The translations under genes were made by a program, and so were the position numbers. A stretch of 64,000 bases of DNA, taken from the NCBI RefSeq assembly GCF_042140125.1, contig NZ_CP159473.1; one strand, given 5' to 3'. Source of the stretch: Rhodophyticola sp017644125 (GTDB taxonomy: Bacteria; Pseudomonadota; Alphaproteobacteria; Rhodobacterales; Rhodobacteraceae). Below the pieces are notes generated by a model that was not told where the DNA came from, did not search any database, and saw only the letters and a program-made list of their open reading frames with translations. Shown in pieces: positions 43,743-52,447 of this stretch (position 1 is the stretch's first letter; every line of letters begins with the position of its first letter).

Positions 43743-44090
43743 TTAGCTGCGGCGCTCCAGGTTCGGCCGCGCGGCCCCTATCGGCGCCGTGCGGCCGGTT
43801 GCATCGTAACCGGTAAAACTGGCGTCAGGTTTCTGCGCCAGCATCGCACGTGCGGCCTTCACGCCGCGCAGGGCGGCCGCCATGAGCTCGGCATTCTGCC
43901 GGGCCGCGCGGCGCAAGCTCTGCAACGCTTCTTCGTCCGTCTCCGCAGGCCGTGTCCGGCCCAGTTGCTCCAGAGCCTGTGCCAAGGCCGGTGTGGATCT
44001 GGCAAGACCGGCCAGATCGCCGTTCCGCAGATCTTCGCCCTGTCGGGTCAGCAATGCCATCAGGGCCCGGCTGCGATGGGTCAATGTCAT
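43743..44090 (-). CDS. FlgN-like flagellar chaperone candidate
   Basis: A 115-residue helical protein overlapping the FlgJ-like gene by 4 bp. Helical segments such as RALMALLTRQGEDLRNGDLA and LRRAARQNAELMAAALRGVK, with size and position, suggest FlgN, the chaperone for FlgK and FlgL. The C-terminal tail (FTGYDATGRTAPI) resembles that seen in alphaproteobacterial FlgN-like proteins. No motif is decisive. Confidence 0.6.
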   Translation of the reverse strand: MTLTHRSRALMALLTRQGEDLRNGDLAGLARSTPALAQALEQLGRTRPAETDEEALQSLRRAARQNAELMAAALRGVKAARAMLAQKPDASFTGYDATGRTAPIGAARPNLERRS

Positions 44091-44398
44091 GACGAGGCGC
44101 CCCCCTGATGACGCGCAGCCAGCGAACGGAAGAGATTCTCCGCCAGCCCAATTCCACCGCTTGCCGCCATCTGCCGCGCATGCTCAAGCCGCAGGAAAGA
44201 GGCGAACTGTTCCTCCCCCGCGCCGCCGCCGAACGCGCCGCGGGCTTCCCCGAACTTGGCCTGTTTGAGCATTTCGGCGAGAAAGCTGGCTTCCAGATCT
44301 ACCGCAGCCTGACGCAGCCGCGCCTCCGCGTCCGGGGGCATCGGGGACGACGCCGGCTGCGCTTGCGACGTTACGGAAGGGGTCGGGGCTACGCTCAT
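44087..44398 (-). CDS. flgJ: Rod-binding protein, FlgJ N-terminal-like
   Basis: A 103-residue protein. The conserved block AAVDLEASFLAEMLKQAKFG, then GGGAGEEQFASFLRLEHARQ and MAASGGIGLAENLFRSLA match the rod-capping N-terminal domain of FlgJ. The muramidase half is absent and its work is likely done by the SLT protein at 29085-29825. The start ATG 44398 is chosen because the family homology begins soon after; longer upstream frames have Cys-rich, unlikely sequence. Confidence 0.85.
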   Translation of the reverse strand: MSVAPTPSVTSQAQPASSPMPPDAEARLRQAAVDLEASFLAEMLKQAKFGEARGAFGGGAGEEQFASFLRLEHARQMAASGGIGLAENLFRSLAARHQGGASS

Positions 44399-44515
44399 CG
44401 GAATACACTCAATTCGAAACACTTCGGAGCAAGCATGGCCGCTGCGGGTAAAGAATTGGTAACGCGGACAAGGGATGTTGCGGGCAGTCGACCTCATTAT
44501 CGGACAGCATAGAAC

Positions 44516-46399
44516 ATGCAACCGTCTCAAATCTTCCCGGCCCCGCCCGCGACCCCCGGTTCACGTGGTACGGTCACTGCGGAAACTGCCGATAGTCAGG
44601 ATGAGAGATTTGCCGCTCTGGTCCAGAACGGTCAGTCGGTTATCCCGGCTTCGGGCCAGGGGGATGAAAGCTGGCCGATTCCGCCGTCCCGGATCGCCGG
44701 CAAGACAATCGGCTCCGCGCCCGGTTTGCCGATGCGGGGCGAGGCCGCCGATATTCGTCAGGAGGAACTGGAGGCAACCCCGAAACCCGTCATTCAGGAA
44801 AGGACGGAGCGCCCGTTGCGAGACATGACGCCGCCGCCGGAGCCATGGCGCGCTGTCACCGGTCAGGATGAGCTACCGGCAGAGCCCCCTGCTGATACGA
44901 TAGCCAGCGCCACCTTCCATGGCGTTCCCACCAGTCAGACGCAGCCGGCTGCCACTGCCCGCAGCGTCCGGCCAAATCCTGATGTACCGGCCACGGCCGA
45001 TCTACCTGCTAAACCCGATGGTGCCCCTCGTGTTGAAAAGCGGGCAATGTCGGTGGCGTCAGCAGCGCAAGACCGCAGCTTTGGTACTCCCGTCGATCTG
45101 CCGAAACCATCCCCCTCGGGTCAAGTGACCGGCGATCTGGTAACCCCCCTCCCTACGGTGGCATCCAATCCGTTGACAAACAGGGTGCCCGCACCGGAAC
45201 CGGCGGGACGTCCGGACCCGAGCGCATCGACACTGAACGCGCCCGGCGAATCTGCGACCCCGGCGGACACGCGTCAGTCACAGATTGGGTCAGCGGCGGG
45301 AGAGGAGAACCGGCCGGCGCGAACAGATCTCCGGCCCGCGCCGCAGACGCCCCTCAACGCGTCTGAGACCGCGAAGACATCGGCTGTTCCTCTAGAAGAA
45401 TCCTCACCGGAGGCTCAGCTTATCCGGACGCGCGAGGCGGGCCTTGCGCCGGTTCCTCCAACCGAGGTGAAGAACCTGTCCGGCCCCATCCCGAACAGCG
45501 CAGAGATGGTGGCCCAATCGGCCATCTCCGGTCCCGCTCCGGTGGTGCGTCAAACCCCGCCCGCACCGGCCGCGACGGAACAGACGCCCGATCGGAAGCC
45601 CTCCGGGTTGGCGCCTGCCTTCGCCGCAAGGGGCCCTGATCGGGGTGTTCTGCCCGAGCCAAAGCCGTCAGGAAAACAGCCCGTGGCATCCGCACCGCAA
45701 AGCCCCGCGAGCCCGCTTGCGCCGCCTGTTTCCAACCGGCTGCCAGTGGCGGCGCACCCGCCCGCACCCCTAACCGCGCCGCTGAATCCAAGCAAAGAGA
45801 TGACCGTGGCCACCGGGCGTATCCTGACCGAAGTCGATGTGCCGGCGCTGCCGGCAACGCCGACCACCCAGGCTTTCACGCCACCAATGCCACCGGCTTC
45901 AGTTGCGCCCACAGGTTTGTCGGGTGTCGATCCGCAGACGCCTATCCGCGTTTTGCAAACCGGTCTCCCATCCGGTGAACTGCCTTTTGAGCTCGCGGCG
46001 ATACCGGAGCTTGCGGCAAACGGTGCCGGCACCGGAACGGCGGCGCAGCTGAGCCCGTCCGGCCCGCCCGCGCCTCAGGCCGCCACCGCGCAAAATGCGG
46101 CCGCACAGATGGCCGCAGCCATGCAGGCACAGGCCGGCGCCCGAATGCCCGATCAGCCGATCGAGATCGCCCTCGACCCGCCGGAACTGGGCCGCGTGCG
46201 CATGGTTTTCAGCCATGTGGACGGAGGCCTGGTGCTGGCAATCACGGCCGACCGGCCCGAAACGCTCGACCTGATGCGCGGCACGCGGATCTGCTCGCCC
46301 GCGAATTCTCCGACGCGGGTCTTGGCGGCACTGCGTTCAGCTTTCAGGGCCAGCAGAACGGAGACAGTCCGAAAACGGACCACAAAGCCACCCGCATGA
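44516..46399 (+). CDS. fliK: Flagellar hook-length control protein FliK, frameshifted near C-terminus
   Basis: The open frame encodes 627 residues: a long Pro/Ala-rich secreted ruler region and then the start of the FliK C-terminal domain (PIEIALDPPELGRVRMVFSH and VLAITADRPETLDLMR). After LDLMR the frame changes. Restoring one base near 46277-46282 (CGCCGG for CGCGG) gives RRHADLLAREFSDAG, then LGGTAFSFQGQQNG, the usual family ending. That frame then runs to a TAG at 46486-46488, just before the flgD ribosome site. The restored length is 657 residues. As read, the protein ends with an unrelated 31-residue tail and would lack the part that signals FlhB to switch export. Confidence 0.88.
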   Translation: MQPSQIFPAPPATPGSRGTVTAETADSQDERFAALVQNGQSVIPASGQGDESWPIPPSRIAGKTIGSAPGLPMRGEAADIRQEELEATPKPVIQERTERPLRDMTPPPEPWRAVTGQDELPAEPPADTIASATFHGVPTSQTQPAATARSVRPNPDVPATADLPAKPDGAPRVEKRAMSVASAAQDRSFGTPVDLPKPSPSGQVTGDLVTPLPTVASNPLTNRVPAPEPAGRPDPSASTLNAPGESATPADTRQSQIGSAAGEENRPARTDLRPAPQTPLNASETAKTSAVPLEESSPEAQLIRTREAGLAPVPPTEVKNLSGPIPNSAEMVAQSAISGPAPVVRQTPPAPAATEQTPDRKPSGLAPAFAARGPDRGVLPEPKPSGKQPVASAPQSPASPLAPPVSNRLPVAAHPPAPLTAPLNPSKEMTVATGRILTEVDVPALPATPTTQAFTPPMPPASVAPTGLSGVDPQTPIRVLQTGLPSGELPFELAAIPELAANGAGTGTAAQLSPSGPPAPQAATAQNAAAQMAAAMQAQAGARMPDQPIEIALDPPELGRVRMVFSHVDGGLVLAITADRPETLDLMRGTRICSPANSPTRVLAALRSAFRASRTETVRKRTTKPPA

Positions 46400-46502
46400 C
46401 CGGACCGGGTGAGCCACACGCCGCGACTGGCCCGCAACCCCGGCCCGGCCCGCGCGCCCATGACGGCGCGCTAGATCTGCGTCTTTAGAAAGGAGATCGC
46501 GC

Positions 46503-47168
46503 ATGGATGTCATCCAGACCGCCCAACAACGCACCAACACCCCGCCGCTCAGCTCTGCCGAGCCTGAAACCGGGTCCATGATCAACTCGGATTTTCAGAC
46601 ATTTCTCACCATGCTGACCACGCAGATGGAAAACCAGGATCCGCTGAACCCGATGGAATCCACGGATTTCGCCACGCAGCTCGCCACCTTCTCGGGCGTC
46701 GAACAGCAGGTTCGCACCAACGAGCTTCTGGGCGATCTGCAAACCGGAATGACGATGATGGGCATGGGCCAACTCAGCGGCTGGGTCGGGATGGACGCGC
46801 GCGCGGAGATGCCGGTGGCCTTCACCGGCAGCCCCATCACCCTCACCGCCCCGCCGCACAACCTTGCCGACCGGATGGAACTGGTGGTGCGGAACGAGGC
46901 GGGCCGCGAAGTTCAGCGCCTGAACCTCACCATCAGCGATGATCCGTTCACCTGGGCCGGGGTTGGCCCCGACGGCGACCCGCTGCCCGAAGGCATCTAC
47001 AGCTTCACCACCGAAGCGTTTGCCGATGACAACCTGCTGGAAGAGCGCCCCGCGCAGGCCTATGCCCGCGTGGAGGAGGCCATGATTCGGGACGGGCAGA
47101 CATGGCTGAACATGTCCGGCGGGATCAGCATTCCGGCAGATCTGGTTCAGGGCATCCGCAATCCGTAA
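46503..47168 (+). CDS. flgD: Flagellar hook-capping protein FlgD
   Basis: A 221-residue hook scaffold. The N-terminal signature FQTFLTMLTTQMENQDPLNP then MESTDFATQLATFSGVEQQV is unmistakable. The C-terminal part has the FlgD Ig-like/tudor region (AEMPVAFTGSPITLTAPPHN). A GAAAGGAGA ribosome site lies at 46489-46497. It lies 14 bp after the restored end of fliK. It converges on ubiB across 48 bp with no clear terminator. Confidence 0.96.
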   Translation: MDVIQTAQQRTNTPPLSSAEPETGSMINSDFQTFLTMLTTQMENQDPLNPMESTDFATQLATFSGVEQQVRTNELLGDLQTGMTMMGMGQLSGWVGMDARAEMPVAFTGSPITLTAPPHNLADRMELVVRNEAGREVQRLNLTISDDPFTWAGVGPDGDPLPEGIYSFTTEAFADDNLLEERPAQAYARVEEAMIRDGQTWLNMSGGISIPADLVQGIRNP

Positions 47169-47216
47169 AGCGCGGGGAAACACCGGCCAGCCTGCGACCG
47201 CGTCCCAGCCGCTCCG

Positions 47217-48740
47217 CTACGACAGAAGCGCCAGCAATCCCGCACCCGCCAGAAGGCCGATCGCCGCGAACAGCGCCCGGTCCGGCCAGCGGGACGGCGC
47301 GGGGTCCGGTCGCGGGGCGTTTTGCGCCAGCAGCGCCGCTTCGGCCAGTTGCGGCAGGCGCGGACCGAAGCGCGACAACACGCGGGCGGTTTTCAGCAAA
47401 TCCGAGACCAGCGCCTTCGGGCCGATATTGCGAGTGATGTAATCCTCCACCACCGGGCGCGCCACGTCCCAGATGTTGATATTCGGATCAAGGGATCGCG
47501 CCACCCCCTCGACCACCACCATGGTGCGTTGCAGCAGGATCAGCTCGGTCCGCGTTTCCATGCCGAACTGCTCTGTCACATCGAACAGATAGGCGAGCAG
47601 CCGCGCCATGGAGATACGGCTGGCATCCATCCCGAAAATCGGCTCTCCGACGCTGCGGAGCGCCTGCGCGAACTCGTCGATATCGCGATCCGCTGGGACG
47701 TATCCGGCCTCGAAATGCACCTCGGCCACGCGGCGGTAATCCTTGCGAATGAAACCCATCAGGATCTCCGCATAGACCCGGCGGGTATATTCATCGAGCC
47801 GACCCATGATGCCGAAATCAAGCGCCACGATATCTCCCGTCGGCCCGACCTTCAGGTTGCCCTGATGCATATCCGCGTGGAAAAACCCGTCGCGCAGCGC
47901 ATGGGTCAGGAACATCTGCAAGGTTCGCGCGGCAATCGCTTTTCGATCATGCCCGGCGGCAATCACCGCCTCGGTGTCGCCATAGGGAATGCCCTTGGCC
48001 CAGCCAAGCGTCAGCACCTGACGGGAGCACAGAAACCACTCCACCGGCGGCACGGTAAAGCCTTCGTCCCGGGCCGTGTTTGCGGCGAACTCGCCGGCAG
48101 CAGCCGCTTCGATCCGCAGATCCAGCTCGCGCAGGACAACCCCTTCGAAATGCGCGACAACGTCATTGGGTCGCAACCGCCGCGAGTTGGGGGACAATGT
48201 CTCCACCAGCCAGGCAATCAGATAGAAGGCGTCGATATCCTTGCGGAAGGCGCGTTCGATATTCGGGCGCAGCACCTTGACGGCCACCTCCTGCCCGGTC
48301 CCCGCGAGGCGCGCCCGATGGACCTGCGCGATGGAGGCCGCCGCGACCGGTTCGGAAAACTCGGAAAACATCTGCGCGACGGGCATTTCCAGTTCCCGCG
48401 CCACCACCTGCTTGGCGCGTTCGGTCGGGAATGGCGGCAGCTTGTCCTGCAAAACCCGCAATTGCGTCGCCAGTTCCCCGCCCACCACGTCGGGCCGGGT
48501 CGACAGGATCTGGCCGAACTTGATGTAGGCCGGACCAAGTGCTGTCAGCGCCCGGGTCACCGGCGGCAGGTTGGTGTCGCCCTTCAGGCCAAGCCAGGCA
48601 AAGGGCCAGCCAAGGACACGCGCCGCGATCCGCAGGCTGCGCGGCGCATCCAGTGCCTCCAGCGCGACACGCATCGCACCCGTCCGCTCGAATGTGGCGC
48701 CGGTGCGGATCACGCGCCAGATGTTATGGGGGCCTCGCAT
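47217..48740 (-). CDS. ubiB: Ubiquinone biosynthesis accessory ATPase/kinase-like UbiB
   Basis: A 507-residue ABC1/ADCK-family protein needed for ubiquinone synthesis. The family KxGQ motif is in GPAYIKFGQILSTRPDVVGG. The Ala-rich loop with VAVKVLRPNIERAFRKDIDA carries the invariant Lys. DFG appears in DIVALDFGIMGRLDEYTRRV. The C-terminus has a membrane helix (ALFAAIGLLAGAGLLALLS). It lies 3 bp downstream of ubiE, the common alphaproteobacterial pairing. Confidence 0.95.
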   Translation of the reverse strand: MRGPHNIWRVIRTGATFERTGAMRVALEALDAPRSLRIAARVLGWPFAWLGLKGDTNLPPVTRALTALGPAYIKFGQILSTRPDVVGGELATQLRVLQDKLPPFPTERAKQVVARELEMPVAQMFSEFSEPVAAASIAQVHRARLAGTGQEVAVKVLRPNIERAFRKDIDAFYLIAWLVETLSPNSRRLRPNDVVAHFEGVVLRELDLRIEAAAAGEFAANTARDEGFTVPPVEWFLCSRQVLTLGWAKGIPYGDTEAVIAAGHDRKAIAARTLQMFLTHALRDGFFHADMHQGNLKVGPTGDIVALDFGIMGRLDEYTRRVYAEILMGFIRKDYRRVAEVHFEAGYVPADRDIDEFAQALRSVGEPIFGMDASRISMARLLAYLFDVTEQFGMETRTELILLQRTMVVVEGVARSLDPNINIWDVARPVVEDYITRNIGPKALVSDLLKTARVLSRFGPRLPQLAEAALLAQNAPRPDPAPSRWPDRALFAAIGLLAGAGLLALLS

Positions 48741-48743
48741 CGG

Positions 48744-49496
48744 TTAGATCTTCCACCCCGAATGCAGCGCCGCGATACCCATGCTGAGATTGCGGTATTT
48801 CACCTGGTCGAAGCCGGCCTGCCGGATCATCTCGGCAAACACCTCCTGCTCGGGAAAATTGCGGATCGACTCGACGAGATACTGATAGCTGTCCCGGTCG
48901 TTCGCAATCATCTGCCCCATGCGCGGGATCACGTTGAAGGAATAGAGATCGTAGAGTTTCTGAAGGCCCTCATTCGGCAACTGGCTGAATTCCAGCACCA
49001 TCAGGCGGCCTCCCGGCTTCAGGACGCGAAACGCTGCGGCCAGCGCATCGGGGATGCGGGTCACGTTTCTTATGCCGAAGCTGATCGTGTAGACATCGAA
49101 GCTGTTCGCCTCGAAGGGCAGGGCCATGGCATCGCCAACGACCCAGTCGAGCTTCTCCGCCAGTTGCGCGGCTTCGGCCCGTTTCTGCCCCTCCAGCAGC
49201 ATCAATTCCGTCATATCCAGCACGGTCGCCCCGGCCCCGGGTGCGCGTTTGAGAAACCGGAAGGCGATATCGCCGGTCCCGCCCGCCACATCAAGCAGGG
49301 ATTGCCCGTCGCGCGGGGCCAGCCAATCCATCATCGCGTCTTTCCAGACCCGGTGGATGCCGACCGACATGACATCGTTCATCACGTCGTAGCGCGAAGC
49401 GACATTGGTAAAGACGCCATGGACCATACCCGCCTTGTCATCCTCGCCCACGGTCTGGAAGCCGAAATGGGTGGTGCGGGTGTCGTTCTCGCTCAT
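48744..49496 (-). CDS. ubiE: Ubiquinone/menaquinone methyltransferase UbiE
   Basis: A 250-residue SAM-dependent C-methyltransferase of ubiquinone synthesis. VFTNVASRYDVMNDVMSVGI is the family N-terminal motif. SAM motif I is LLDVAGGTGDIAFRF; later IRNVTRIPDALAAAFRVLKP and LSMGIAALHSGWKI complete the signature. ATG 49496 has AGGAGGG nine bases upstream. The frame is open upstream through antisense of mutM, which is not part of this gene. Confidence 0.97.
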   Translation of the reverse strand: MSENDTRTTHFGFQTVGEDDKAGMVHGVFTNVASRYDVMNDVMSVGIHRVWKDAMMDWLAPRDGQSLLDVAGGTGDIAFRFLKRAPGAGATVLDMTELMLLEGQKRAEAAQLAEKLDWVVGDAMALPFEANSFDVYTISFGIRNVTRIPDALAAAFRVLKPGGRLMVLEFSQLPNEGLQKLYDLYSFNVIPRMGQMIANDRDSYQYLVESIRNFPEQEVFAEMIRQAGFDQVKYRNLSMGIAALHSGWKI

Positions 49497-49586
49497 GGGC
49501 TCTTGCCCTCCTGATCGGTCTGCCCTTGTAATGGTGGGCTCTGCCCCCGCGGATACACCGCCCGCCCCACACAAGGAAAGCCCGCT

Positions 49587-50450
49587 TTGCCCGAACTTCC
49601 AGAGGTCGAGACAGTGCGTCGCGGGCTGGCCCCTGTGATGGAGCATGTCCGGATCGCCCGAGCCGAGGCGCGCAGGCCCGATCTGCGCTGGCCGCTGCCG
49701 TCGGATATGGCCGCCCGGCTCAAGGACGCGACGGTCACGGCCCTGCGGCGCCGCTCGAAATACATCCTGGCCGATCTCGACAGCGGCGAAACGCTGATCA
49801 TCCATCTGGGCATGTCGGGCCGGATGCTGATCTCGGGAGATGCCGGGCAGAGCGTTCCGGGGCAGTTTCATCACAGTCACCCCCTGCCTGAAAAGCATGA
49901 CCATGTAGTGATCGACATGGCAAATGGCGTGCGGGTGACCTTCAACGATGCAAGGCGTTTCGGCGCGATGGACCTGACCGCCACCGCCGATCTGGCCTCG
50001 CATTGGCTTCTGGCCGGTCTCGGCCCCGAGCCGCTTGGCAACCGGTTCAACGAAACCTATCTCGCCGAACGCCTGAGCGGGCGCAGAACCCCGATCAAGA
50101 CCGCGCTGCTGGACCAGCGTATCATTGCCGGGCTGGGCAATATCTATGTCTGCGAGGCGCTTCACCGGGCAGGTATTTCGCCAAAACGTCTGGCGGGCCG
50201 GATCTCGGCGGCGCGCATCGCGGAGCTGGTTCCGGTAATCCGCGATGTCATCTCCGAAGCGATCGAAGCCGGCGGTTCCTCGCTGCGCGATCACCGGCAA
50301 ACCAACGGCGAACTCGGGTATTTCCAACATAACTTCCGGGTCTATGACAGGGCCGGCGAACCCTGCCCAACCCCCGGATGTCACGGGGAAATCCGCCGGA
50401 TCGTGCAATCCGGACGATCCTCTTTTTACTGCGCGTCATGCCAAAGATAG
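49587..50450 (+). CDS. mutM: Formamidopyrimidine-DNA glycosylase MutM
   Basis: A 287-residue base-excision repair enzyme that removes 8-oxoguanine and nicks the strand. After a TTG start (AAGGAAA upstream) the mature Pro-Glu-Leu-Pro-Glu-Val-Glu N-terminus supplies the catalytic Pro and Glu. The conserved Lys is in RRRSKYILADL. The helix-two-turn-helix and C-terminal zinc finger (CPTPGCHGEI and YCASCQ) are complete. It diverges from ubiE. Confidence 0.97.
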   Translation: MPELPEVETVRRGLAPVMEHVRIARAEARRPDLRWPLPSDMAARLKDATVTALRRRSKYILADLDSGETLIIHLGMSGRMLISGDAGQSVPGQFHHSHPLPEKHDHVVIDMANGVRVTFNDARRFGAMDLTATADLASHWLLAGLGPEPLGNRFNETYLAERLSGRRTPIKTALLDQRIIAGLGNIYVCEALHRAGISPKRLAGRISAARIAELVPVIRDVISEAIEAGGSSLRDHRQTNGELGYFQHNFRVYDRAGEPCPTPGCHGEIRRIVQSGRSSFYCASCQR

Positions 50451-50517
50451 CTTGAACCCGCGCATCAGACTGCTAACCCTAACGCCTTAAGTTGAACAAC
50501 CAGAGGCGCTCGCCCGC

Positions 50518-51294
50518 ATGGCCTATGAGACCCTGATCGTCGATATCGAAGATCATATTGCCCTGATCAAGCTGAACCGTCCCGACGCGATGAACGCGCT
50601 CAACAGTCAGCTTTTGGGGGAGCTGTCGAAAGCACTGAAAGCCGTCGAGCAGAATGACAAGGTTCGCGTCATCGTGCTGACGGGATCGGACAAGGCTTTC
50701 GCCGCCGGCGCCGATATCAAGGAGATGTCGACCAAGACCTTCGTCGAGGCCTTCACCGACAATCTGTTCGGCGACGAGGTCGACCAGATCCTGAAATGCC
50801 GCAAGCCGATCATAGCCGCCGTGGCGGGGTATGCGCTTGGCGGCGGATGCGAACTGGCGATGATGTGCGACTTCATCATCGCCGCCGACACCGCCAAATT
50901 CGGCCAGCCCGAGATCAATCTGGGCACTGTCGCCGGCATCGGCGGAACCCAGCGCCTGACCCGGTTCGTGGGCAAGTCGAAATCCATGGACATGCATCTG
51001 ACCGGCCGGTTCATGACCGCCGAAGAGGCCGAGCGTTCGGGTCTCGTGTCCCGGGTGGTGCCCGCCAAGAAGCTCATGGATGAGGCGATGGGTGCCGCGG
51101 CCAAGATCGCCGAGAAATCCGCACTGACCGCCATGGCCGTCAAGGAAGCGGTCAATCGCAGCTACGAAACGACACTGCGCGAAGGTCTGCTCTTTGAGCG
51201 CCGCCTGTTCCACGCGCTTTTCGCGACCGAGGATCAGAAAGAGGGCATGGCCGCCTTCCTGGAAAAGCGCGAGGCGCAATTCCGCGACAAGTAG
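50518..51294 (+). CDS. Enoyl-CoA hydratase (crotonase family)
   Basis: A 258-residue crotonase-fold enzyme that hydrates trans-2-enoyl-CoA in beta-oxidation. The oxyanion-hole regions KAFAAGADIKEM and GYALGGGCELAMMCD are present. One catalytic Glu is in GQPEINLGTVAGIGGTQRL. The second Glu position (E164 in the rat enzyme) appears as Asp in KSMDMHLTGR, a substitution I recall in many bacterial paralogues. Upstream of rpsT and dnaA this gene is conserved in Rhodobacterales. Confidence 0.93.
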   Translation: MAYETLIVDIEDHIALIKLNRPDAMNALNSQLLGELSKALKAVEQNDKVRVIVLTGSDKAFAAGADIKEMSTKTFVEAFTDNLFGDEVDQILKCRKPIIAAVAGYALGGGCELAMMCDFIIAADTAKFGQPEINLGTVAGIGGTQRLTRFVGKSKSMDMHLTGRFMTAEEAERSGLVSRVVPAKKLMDEAMGAAAKIAEKSALTAMAVKEAVNRSYETTLREGLLFERRLFHALFATEDQKEGMAAFLEKREAQFRDK

Positions 51295-51498
51295 GGTCTT
51301 GGTCGGCATCGGCGGTGATGGCGCAACGCCGGAGCCGCTCGGGCCCGAAACCTCTTCCCTTCGCGGAGCGAATCCCTTAGATGGCACCGATACATGCGCG
51401 TGAGGCCCGCTCTGGCCAGATTTGCCCGGTTCGCAAACCCGGGGTGCGGTTTCGTTGCGCGACAGATATTCAACAGACCCATCCGAAAGGAAACCGAC

Positions 51499-51765
51499 AT
51501 GGCAAATTCGCCTCAAGCCAAGAAACGCGCCCGTCAGAACGAGCGCCGCTTCGCCATCAACAAAGCCCGCCGCTCGCGCATCCGCACCTACCTGCGCAAG
51601 GTCGAGGAAGCCATCGCATCCGGCGACCAGGCTGCTGCACAAACCGCCCTGCGCGAGGCCCAGCCCGAATTGATGCGGGGCGTCACCAAAGGGGTGTTGC
51701 ACAAGAACACTGTCGCACGGAAAATGTCGCGGCTATCCGCTCGCGTTAAGGCGCTTGGCGCCTGA
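51499..51765 (+). CDS. rpsT: 30S ribosomal protein S20
   Basis: An 88-residue, lysine/arginine-rich helical ribosomal protein: MANSPQAKKRARQNERRFAI, then NKARRSRIRTYLRKVEEAIA, ending KNTVARKMSRLSARVKAL. ATG 51499 is preceded by GAAAGGAAA. It binds 16S rRNA in early assembly. Longer upstream starts are rejected because S20 always begins MAN. Confidence 0.98.
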   Translation: MANSPQAKKRARQNERRFAINKARRSRIRTYLRKVEEAIASGDQAAAQTALREAQPELMRGVTKGVLHKNTVARKMSRLSARVKALGA

Positions 51766-51791
51766 TAAAGCGATTGGTTAACCCTTGTTTT

Positions 51792-51821
51792 AAAGGCGCT
51801 CCGGCAGGGGCGCTTTTTTTT
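51792..51821 (+). terminator. Rho-independent terminator of rpsT
   Basis: AAAGGCGCTCC (51792-51802) pairs with GGGGCGCTTTT (51807-51817) through 11 pairs including two G-U, over a GGCA loop, and runs into an eight-T tract (51814-51821). It starts 26 bp after the rpsT stop, a textbook intrinsic terminator. Confidence 0.9.
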
Positions 51822-52040
51822 GGAATGAAAATATGACGTGGGATCAAGGCGCTAAATTCCCACACCCAGATTCGATTGCCGGAATGGCCGGAGTCAAGCA
51901 CGAAGAGATGTTGCGAGGCGTCCCGGACTCCCGCTAGCTTGCCCTTGTGATTCAGATTGTCTGGGGGGACAGAACGGATGGGCACGGGCCTTGGACGGGC
52001 ATCCAGACGCTTCGGCGGATTGATGTGCGGTGGTGTTTTT

Positions 52041-52219
52041 CAAGCACCGGTCAGGGTTCCCTCATCGGCATGATGACAGCGGCCGGACGGGCATATGTCG
52101 GCCGCTCTGAAATGTCGTCTCACGGGCTGGAAGGCGCTTGTCGCCCAAGGCCAGGTGAGGCCAGCGATGTCTCAGTACCCGCAGAGCGTCAAAGCGCTGC
52201 AAGCACGTGTCAGGGTTCC
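52041..52219. repeat. 20-bp direct repeats upstream of dnaA
   Basis: 52041-52060 (CAAGCACCGGTCAGGGTTCC) and 52200-52219 differ at only two positions (8 and 9), 159 bp apart. They could be binding sites for a regulator of dnaA or remnants of an inserted element. Confidence 0.7.
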
Positions 52220-52447
52220 TGTGTTTTCGGGCCTTGATCGTTAGTTCGGGCTTTGTCGTGAGGTCTGTGCCGTTGGCATGGACCCTTGTCGACGTGATCC
52301 GGCGATTGGGCATGATGCTTTTGCATCAATGTCGCCGGGTTTTGTCGCAGACCGTCAGATCACACGTGAACGCATAACAGAGCCGTCCGGCGGGGCGGCT
52401 CGCGGGTTGGCTTGGCAGCGATCCGATAACAAAAAGACGGGTATAAA

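Larger units (their letters stand above)
51766..52447. other. 680-bp gene-free region between rpsT and dnaA
   Basis: Apart from the rpsT terminator I find no convincing gene. Short frames on both strands lack ribosome sites or family-like sequence. The region holds a pair of 20-bp direct repeats (52041 and 52200), a small hairpin TGATGC-TTTT-GCATCA (52313-52328) and presumably the dnaA promoter. I saw no TTATNCACA DnaA boxes on either strand, so it is not an obvious replication origin. Confidence 0.6.

Noticed and set aside
51947..52313. Small protein genes on either strand in the rpsT-dnaA gap
   Set aside because: Frames of 83-96 codons overlap each other on opposite strands and lack ribosome sites, hydrophobic segments or family motifs.
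51766..52447. Chromosomal replication origin upstream of dnaA
   Set aside because: No DnaA-box-like TTATNCACA sequences or AT-rich unwinding tract were found. In many alphaproteobacteria the origin lies away from dnaA.
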